NCBI GenBank assembly: GCA_003512705.1
Contig: DOPF01000058.1
Coordinates: forward strand, 3,874-13,865
Origin: Patescibacteria group bacterium
GTDB taxonomy: Bacteria; Patescibacteriota; Patescibacteriia; Veblenbacterales; UBA10138
Reading direction: 5' to 3'
Length of the DNA: 9,992 bases
Position numbers and translations under genes: made by a program. This document shows, piece by piece, positions 6,315 through 9,992 of this stretch. Below the pieces are notes generated by a model, which was not told the origin of the DNA, did not search any database, and worked only from the letters and a program-made list of their open reading frames with translations. The stretch's first letter is position 1. Each line of letters starts with the position of its first letter.

Positions 6315-7571
6315 TTGCGATTAGGATTGTGGATTTTAACCAGTCGACGCGGTTTAGTGGTCGTGTTAAAAAAAATTGGACACGGGCTTGAGTGGAGTTT
6401 AAGTTGGGTCGCGCGTTTGGGCTGGCTAGTTTTATTTGTTAAGCCTTACCAATTGTGGCGGTTAAGTCGGCGCCCGCGTGAGCAAATAAGTCAAATTTTG
6501 CTCCCCCACCATTTGGGTCAGCAACATTGGTTGTCGATTACGATGGTTATAGTAACCGCCCTTGGTATTTTGGTTAACAATGTAAATATCCGACAAGTAA
6601 ATGCCGGTGATTTTGGCCAACGCAGTTTATTAATTACTTTAGTGCATCCCGATTTAGGAGAATTAGTGGAGGAAACATCCTTGGCTGGTACAACCTCCGC
6701 CGACAGTACCAGTGAAGTATTGCGCCCCGAAACCGATGTGTCGACGGGTCAAGAATTAACCCCTGGTCCGGCCACGGCCGATGAGGGCAGCGCTTTAATT
6801 AAACCACACTTAGTCACCACTGAGCGCGGTATCAGACGCGAAGCGGAAACATATATGGTAGAAGAAGGCGACACCTTGTCAGCGATTGCCGCTAAATTCG
6901 GCGTGACAGTTTCTACTTTATTATGGGAAAATCGTTTAACTAGTTATAGTATTTTACGGCCCGGTCAAAAACTTGCCATACTGCCCACCAGTGGAGTTTC
7001 CTATCGCGTAGCTAAAGGCGATACGTTATCGCGCATCGCTAGTCGCTATGGAGTTGATGTGGCCAAGATCAAAGAGTTTAACGGTTTAGAAGACACTTTA
7101 ACTGTTGGCGATGTAATAACTATTCCGGGTGCGCGGCCATATGTGCCGCCGGCCCCCGCTCGGCCAGCCACTACGCCAGCGGCTTCATTTGCCCCCAATT
7201 TGGCCAGTAATACAAAATTGTTATGGCCGGCACCCACGCGGCGTATTTCCCAATATTTTTCTTGGCGGCATACGGGTGTAGATTTAGCCAACTCCACTGG
7301 TACGCCCATATATGCCGCTGACGATGGCGTGGTGCAAACCGCCGGTTGGAATCAGGGTGGTTATGGTAATTACATAATAATTGACCATGGCCAAGGTTTG
7401 GCCACTTTATATGGTCATAATTCTAAATTATTAGTGTCGCGGGGGGAACGCGTAACTCGTGGGCAATTAATTGCTTTAATGGGTTCCACGGGGCGGTCCA
7501 CCGGGCCCCACGTACATTTTGAAGTGCGAATTGGCGGTCGGCGGGTTAATCCATTAACTTACATACAATAA
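6315..7571 (+). CDS. Membrane-anchored LysM / M23-family peptidoglycan endopeptidase
   Basis: This is a likely zinc metallopeptidase of the lysostaphin/LytM family that cuts peptide cross-links of peptidoglycan outside the membrane. The 418 residues (from TTG) begin with a basic, partly hydrophobic region, then a membrane segment at about 72-89 that should anchor the protein with its C-terminus outside. A Ser/Thr/Glu-rich linker leads to two LysM domains (about 180-223 and 230-271, each with GDTLS), which bind glycan. A Pro/Ala-rich linker (272-293) precedes the M23 domain at about 305-416. Its zinc ligands are present: HTGVD (His319, Asp323) and HVH (His399, His401), plus YGH with His368. 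The enzyme therefore looks active. The start is uncertain: the TTG has no Shine-Dalgarno sequence, whereas ATT at 6288 does (427 aa). The next gene begins 1 nt after the stop, suggesting translational coupling. Confidence 0.92.
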   Translation: MRLGLWILTSRRGLVVVLKKIGHGLEWSLSWVARLGWLVLFVKPYQLWRLSRRPREQISQILLPHHLGQQHWLSITMVIVTALGILVNNVNIRQVNAGDFGQRSLLITLVHPDLGELVEETSLAGTTSADSTSEVLRPETDVSTGQELTPGPATADEGSALIKPHLVTTERGIRREAETYMVEEGDTLSAIAAKFGVTVSTLLWENRLTSYSILRPGQKLAILPTSGVSYRVAKGDTLSRIASRYGVDVAKIKEFNGLEDTLTVGDVITIPGARPYVPPAPARPATTPAASFAPNLASNTKLLWPAPTRRISQYFSWRHTGVDLANSTGTPIYAADDGVVQTAGWNQGGYGNYIIIDHGQGLATLYGHNSKLLVSRGERVTRGQLIALMGSTGRSTGPHVHFEVRIGGRRVNPLTYIQ

Positions 7572-7572
7572 T

Positions 7573-8208
7573 ATGAAAATTACTAAATTAGGCCATTGTT
7601 GCCTGGTAATAGCAGAGGGTGGTTTAAAAATTTTAACTGATCCAGGTGGCTATACCACAGCGCAAAATCAAGTCACTGGGATTGATGTAATTTTAATTAC
7701 CCACGAGCACCCCGACCATTTACACATTGACTCGCTTAAACAAGTTTTAAAAAATAATCCACAAGCCACGATTTTTACTAATCACGGTGTGGGTAAAATT
7801 TTAGACACGGAGAAAGTTAAATATCAGTTGTTAGAAGACAAGCAGTCGCAAACCATAAAAAGCACGGTGATAGAAGGCTGGGGCGATAAGCACGCGCCGA
7901 TTTACGCCGGTATACCCAGCGTAGTGAACACCGGGTATTTTATAAGCAATCGCTTTTTCTATCCCGGTGACGCTTTTTACATACCATCAAAGCCAGTCGA
8001 GATTTTAGCTTTACCAGTGGCGGCGCCGTGGTTAAAAATCGCTGACGTGCTAGATTACAGTAAAACCATCAAACCAAAAATTTGTTTCCCGGTTCACGAT
8101 GGCATATTGAAGCATTTAGGCCCAGTGCATATACTTCCGGCTAAAATATTGTCATCACTTGGTACTAAATTTATTGATACTGTAGCAGAGCCGACATTTG
8201 AGGTTTAA
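7573..8208 (+). CDS. Metallo-beta-lactamase-fold hydrolase (UlaG-like)
   Basis: This small cytoplasmic metal-dependent hydrolase has 211 residues, about the size of a bare MBL domain, and no signal peptide. The metal-binding motif is THEHPDHLH (His44, His46, Asp48, His49). Further candidate ligands are His107 (GDKHAP), Asp133 (YPGD) and His175 (FPVHD), in the expected order. The N-terminal MKITKLGHCCLVI followed by TDPGG is typical of the UlaG-like / UPF0173-type MBL proteins. These act on phosphorylated sugars, lactones or nucleic acids in different members, so the substrate cannot be read from sequence. The ATG lies 1 nt after the M23 gene stop with no Shine-Dalgarno sequence, implying coupled translation and a shared transcript. 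A wall-related role is possible from this context but unproven. Confidence 0.85.
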   Translation: MKITKLGHCCLVIAEGGLKILTDPGGYTTAQNQVTGIDVILITHEHPDHLHIDSLKQVLKNNPQATIFTNHGVGKILDTEKVKYQLLEDKQSQTIKSTVIEGWGDKHAPIYAGIPSVVNTGYFISNRFFYPGDAFYIPSKPVEILALPVAAPWLKIADVLDYSKTIKPKICFPVHDGILKHLGPVHILPAKILSSLGTKFIDTVAEPTFEV

Positions 8209-8237
8209 AATACCGGTGGCTAAGGTCGCGCCCATTG

Positions 8238-8246
8238 TGGTAAAAT
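8238..8246 (+). promoter_or_regulatory. Extended -10 promoter for the RpiB-RPE gene
   Basis: TGGTAAAAT is an extended -10 (hexamer TAAAAT at 8241-8246, 5 of 6). Exactly 6 nt separate it from the ATG at 8253, so the first transcribed base should be at or next to the A of the start codon, the usual geometry of leaderless mRNAs. No -35 and no Shine-Dalgarno sequence are seen. The alternative TTG at 8247 directly abuts the hexamer and would fall upstream of the transcript. Confidence 0.55.
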
Positions 8247-8252
8247 TTGGTT

Positions 8253-9359
8253 ATGAGGGCGACCAAGGAAATTATCGTGTTAGGTTCGGATCACGGTGGC
8301 TTTAAGTTAAAGAAAAAAATAGGACACTGGCTAAATAAAGGCGGCTATAAAGTGTTGGATGTTGGCGCTTTTAAACAACAGGCCGACGATGATTATCCGT
8401 TGTTTGCTTTGTTAGTGGCGAGCAAGGTGGCGGACTTGGCCAGCCGTAAAAAAAATGTTTTGGGTATACTGGTTTGTCGGTCCGGCGGCGGCATGGCCTT
8501 AACAGCTAATAAAGTTAAAGGCGCGCGAGCAGTTGATGTGTTTTCACTTTTGTCGGCTCGTCATGCCCGACAACACAACCACGCCAATATATTAACTTTA
8601 GGGCAGGACTTTTTAGTAAAGAGTGATATCCCATCAATAATTAACGCTTGGCTAAAAACCAAACCAAGTACCCACCCGCGTCACCAAAGACGCTTAGGGC
8701 AAATTAAACGGGCGGAACAAGGCCACATTGAAGTAACCCCCGGTATACTAGAGAAGAATTTTGATGATATCAAACACCGTCTATATACCGTGGCGGGTTT
8801 AAGCCGATGGGTGCATATAGATATAGCCGATAATACTCTAGTGCCCAACAAGACATTTTTAAATTTATTGGAACTTAAACGGGCTAAAACTAAAGCTAAA
8901 AAAGAAATCCACTTAATGGTTAGCCGACCGCTTAGTTATCTGCCAAGTATAAAGTCCGCCGGTTTTAAACGCGCGTTTGTGCATGTAGAATCCCGACAAG
9001 CTAAAGAGTTTATTAAACAAGCAACTAAGGCGCGTCTAGCCATCGGCTTAGCCATTGATATTAATACACCTGTAACCCGAATAAAAAAATTCATGCCGAA
9101 GGTAAGCGTCGTATTAATAATGGGAATTAAAGCTGGGTGGGCTGGCCAACCTTTTAGATCGGAGGCTCTACAAAAGGTGGTTAAGGTAAAAGAGCGCTGG
9201 CCAAAAGCGGAAGTGGTGGTAGATGGCGGCGTGCACGCCGATACTGTGAAGGCGATTGCCGCCGCTGGCGCCAGCCGGGTGATAGCTAATAGCGCGATAT
9301 TTAATGTTCGCAGTTCATCCCAGGCAATTTATAAATTAACCAATTACGACAAATTATGA
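8253..9359 (+). CDS. Fused ribose-5-phosphate isomerase B / ribulose-phosphate 3-epimerase-like protein
   Basis: Two pentose-phosphate enzymes are joined in one 368-residue chain. The N-terminal half (about 4-150) is RpiB-like, interconverting ribose-5-P and ribulose-5-P. It has SDHGGFKLK at 12-20, a DYP motif, catalytic-type Cys75 in CRSGGGM with TANK after it, RQHN with His108, and HPRHQRRL (141-148), matching the phosphate-binding Arg region of E. coli RpiB. A short basic linker follows. The C-terminal half (about 158-355) is an RPE-like TIM barrel, which would make xylulose-5-P. Its four metal ligands are retained: His188 and Asp190 (HIDIADN), His220 (HLMV) and Asp324 (VDGG). Other active-site positions differ: PGIL for PSIL, ADN for MDG, and KAGWAGQ for NPGFGGQ. 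A TTG at 8247 would add two residues but abuts the -10. The TGA stop overlaps the transketolase ATG. Confidence 0.88.
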   Translation: MRATKEIIVLGSDHGGFKLKKKIGHWLNKGGYKVLDVGAFKQQADDDYPLFALLVASKVADLASRKKNVLGILVCRSGGGMALTANKVKGARAVDVFSLLSARHARQHNHANILTLGQDFLVKSDIPSIINAWLKTKPSTHPRHQRRLGQIKRAEQGHIEVTPGILEKNFDDIKHRLYTVAGLSRWVHIDIADNTLVPNKTFLNLLELKRAKTKAKKEIHLMVSRPLSYLPSIKSAGFKRAFVHVESRQAKEFIKQATKARLAIGLAIDINTPVTRIKKFMPKVSVVLIMGIKAGWAGQPFRSEALQKVVKVKERWPKAEVVVDGGVHADTVKAIAAAGASRVIANSAIFNVRSSSQAIYKLTNYDKL

Positions 9360-9992
9360 ATTTTAATAGATTGGAAAAATTAAGTAACTTGGTCAGGTAT
9401 TATAGTTTGGTGTCTACTACCGCCGCTGGATCCGGTCATCCCAGTTCATGTTTATCGGCCGCTGATTTAATGGTTGGGCTAATGTTTAACAATGTTTTTA
9501 AATATCGAGTTAGACAGCCCAATTACCATAATAATGATCGCTTAGTTTTTTCCAAAGGTCACGCCGCGCCATTGCTTTATTCTTTGTGGGCGGCGGCTGG
9601 TGCGGTGAAACTACCGCAGTTAAAAAAATTACGAAAATTCAAGTCGGTGTTAGAAGGGCATCCGGTGATGTCATTTCCTTATACCGAGGCCGCCACCGGT
9701 TCTTTGGGCCAAGGGTTATCTGTCGGCATGGGGTTAGCCTTGGCCGCTAAAATGCAAAAATTATCTTATAAGACCTATGTTTTATTAGGTGACAGTGAAA
9801 TGTCAGAGGGCTCGGTGTGGGAAGCGGCACAATTAGCCAGTTATTATAAATTAGATAATCTAGTGGCCGTGCTGGATGTAAATCGGTTGGGCCAGCGCGG
9901 GCCAACTATGTACGGGTATAATTTACAAACTTATCAAAAAAAGTTATCGGCTTTTGGTTGGGCTACGGTAGTTATTAACGGACACTCGTGGC
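9356..9992 (+). CDS. tkt: Transketolase, N-terminal part (3' truncated by window edge)
   Basis: Transketolase moves two-carbon units between sugar phosphates using thiamine diphosphate, linking pentose phosphates to glycolysis. The first 212 residues, covering most of the pyrophosphate-binding domain, are visible and run in frame off the end. Landmarks are STTAAGSGHPSSC at 20-32 (His28), SKGHAAP at 66-72 (His69), ATGSLGQGL at 113-121, and the cofactor motif GDSEMSEG at 145-152 with Asp146 and, 30 residues on, Asn176 in DVNRLGQ, the Mg ligands. GDSE replaces the more common GDGE. The pattern is closer to animal-type transketolase than to the E. coli TktA type. It is unclear whether the gene continues as one chain or is split into N- and C-subunits. 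The ATG overlaps the upstream TGA (ATGA), a strong sign of translational coupling with the RpiB-RPE gene. Confidence 0.93.
   Translation, partial: MNFNRLEKLSNLVRYYSLVSTTAAGSGHPSSCLSAADLMVGLMFNNVFKYRVRQPNYHNNDRLVFSKGHAAPLLYSLWAAAGAVKLPQLKKLRKFKSVLEGHPVMSFPYTEAATGSLGQGLSVGMGLALAAKMQKLSYKTYVLLGDSEMSEGSVWEAAQLASYYKLDNLVAVLDVNRLGQRGPTMYGYNLQTYQKKLSAFGWATVVINGHSW

Noticed and set aside
7046..7309. Minus-strand open frame inside the M23 peptidase gene
   Set aside because: It is antisense to the second LysM domain, the linker and the start of the M23 domain, with no supporting signal.
9351..9362. TGA read as glycine (code 25) in the RpiB-RPE gene
   Set aside because: The TGA falls at the natural end of the epimerase domain and overlaps the transketolase ATG in the common ATGA coupling pattern, so it is a stop.

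Overview
The window is almost fully coding, on both strands, with short intergenic gaps. It looks like chromosomal DNA from near the replication origin of a Candidate Phyla Radiation (Patescibacteria) bacterium, probably of the Parcubacteria/Microgenomates kind. This placement is inferred from protein style and gene neighbourhood: a TyrZ-type TyrRS with HLGR and KMSTTWGN signatures, a class A PBP with Ig-like C-terminal repeats, a LysM/M23 wall hydrolase and a sugar-phosphate gene set. No rRNA gene or database search supports it. TGA acts as a real stop (9357-9359), so code 25 of SR1/Gracilibacteria is unlikely.

Layout. Positions 1-849 hold the 3' part of dnaA. A 126-bp gap follows, with an imperfect inverted repeat and DnaA-box-like words, then dnaN (976-2091). 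dnaN converges, with only 3 bp between stop codons, on a long minus-strand gene for a class A penicillin-binding protein. That gene is transcribed divergently from tyrS, and the two promoters are interleaved in about 25 bp. After tyrS, a 154-bp gap leads to a membrane-anchored LysM/M23 peptidase, which is followed 1 nt later by a metallo-beta-lactamase-fold hydrolase. A 44-bp gap with its own extended -10 element precedes a fused RpiB-RPE gene. That gene overlaps by ATGA the start of a transketolase, which runs off the right edge.

How the genes fit together. dnaA and dnaN serve replication initiation and clamp function. The PBP and the M23 peptidase build and remodel peptidoglycan, so the cell has a wall. 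The RpiB-RPE fusion plus transketolase form a compact non-oxidative pentose-phosphate operon: ribulose-5-phosphate is isomerised and epimerised by one polypeptide, and both products are transketolase substrates.

Expression signals. Three promoters have extended -10 elements (TGCTATAAT, TGCTACAAT, TGGTAAAAT) 6 to 14 nt from the preferred start codon, with no Shine-Dalgarno sequence. This points to leaderless or near-leaderless mRNAs and decides the start of three genes. The exception is the M23 gene: a good AAAGGAG sits 4 nt before an in-frame ATT, and no ATG is available.

I see no mobile element, CRISPR array, RNA gene or clear intrinsic terminator. No stretch over 300 bases lacks a gene. 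I found no obviously new multi-gene system. The most interesting items are the RpiB-RPE fusion with an altered epimerase active site, the interleaved divergent promoters, and the possible ATT start.
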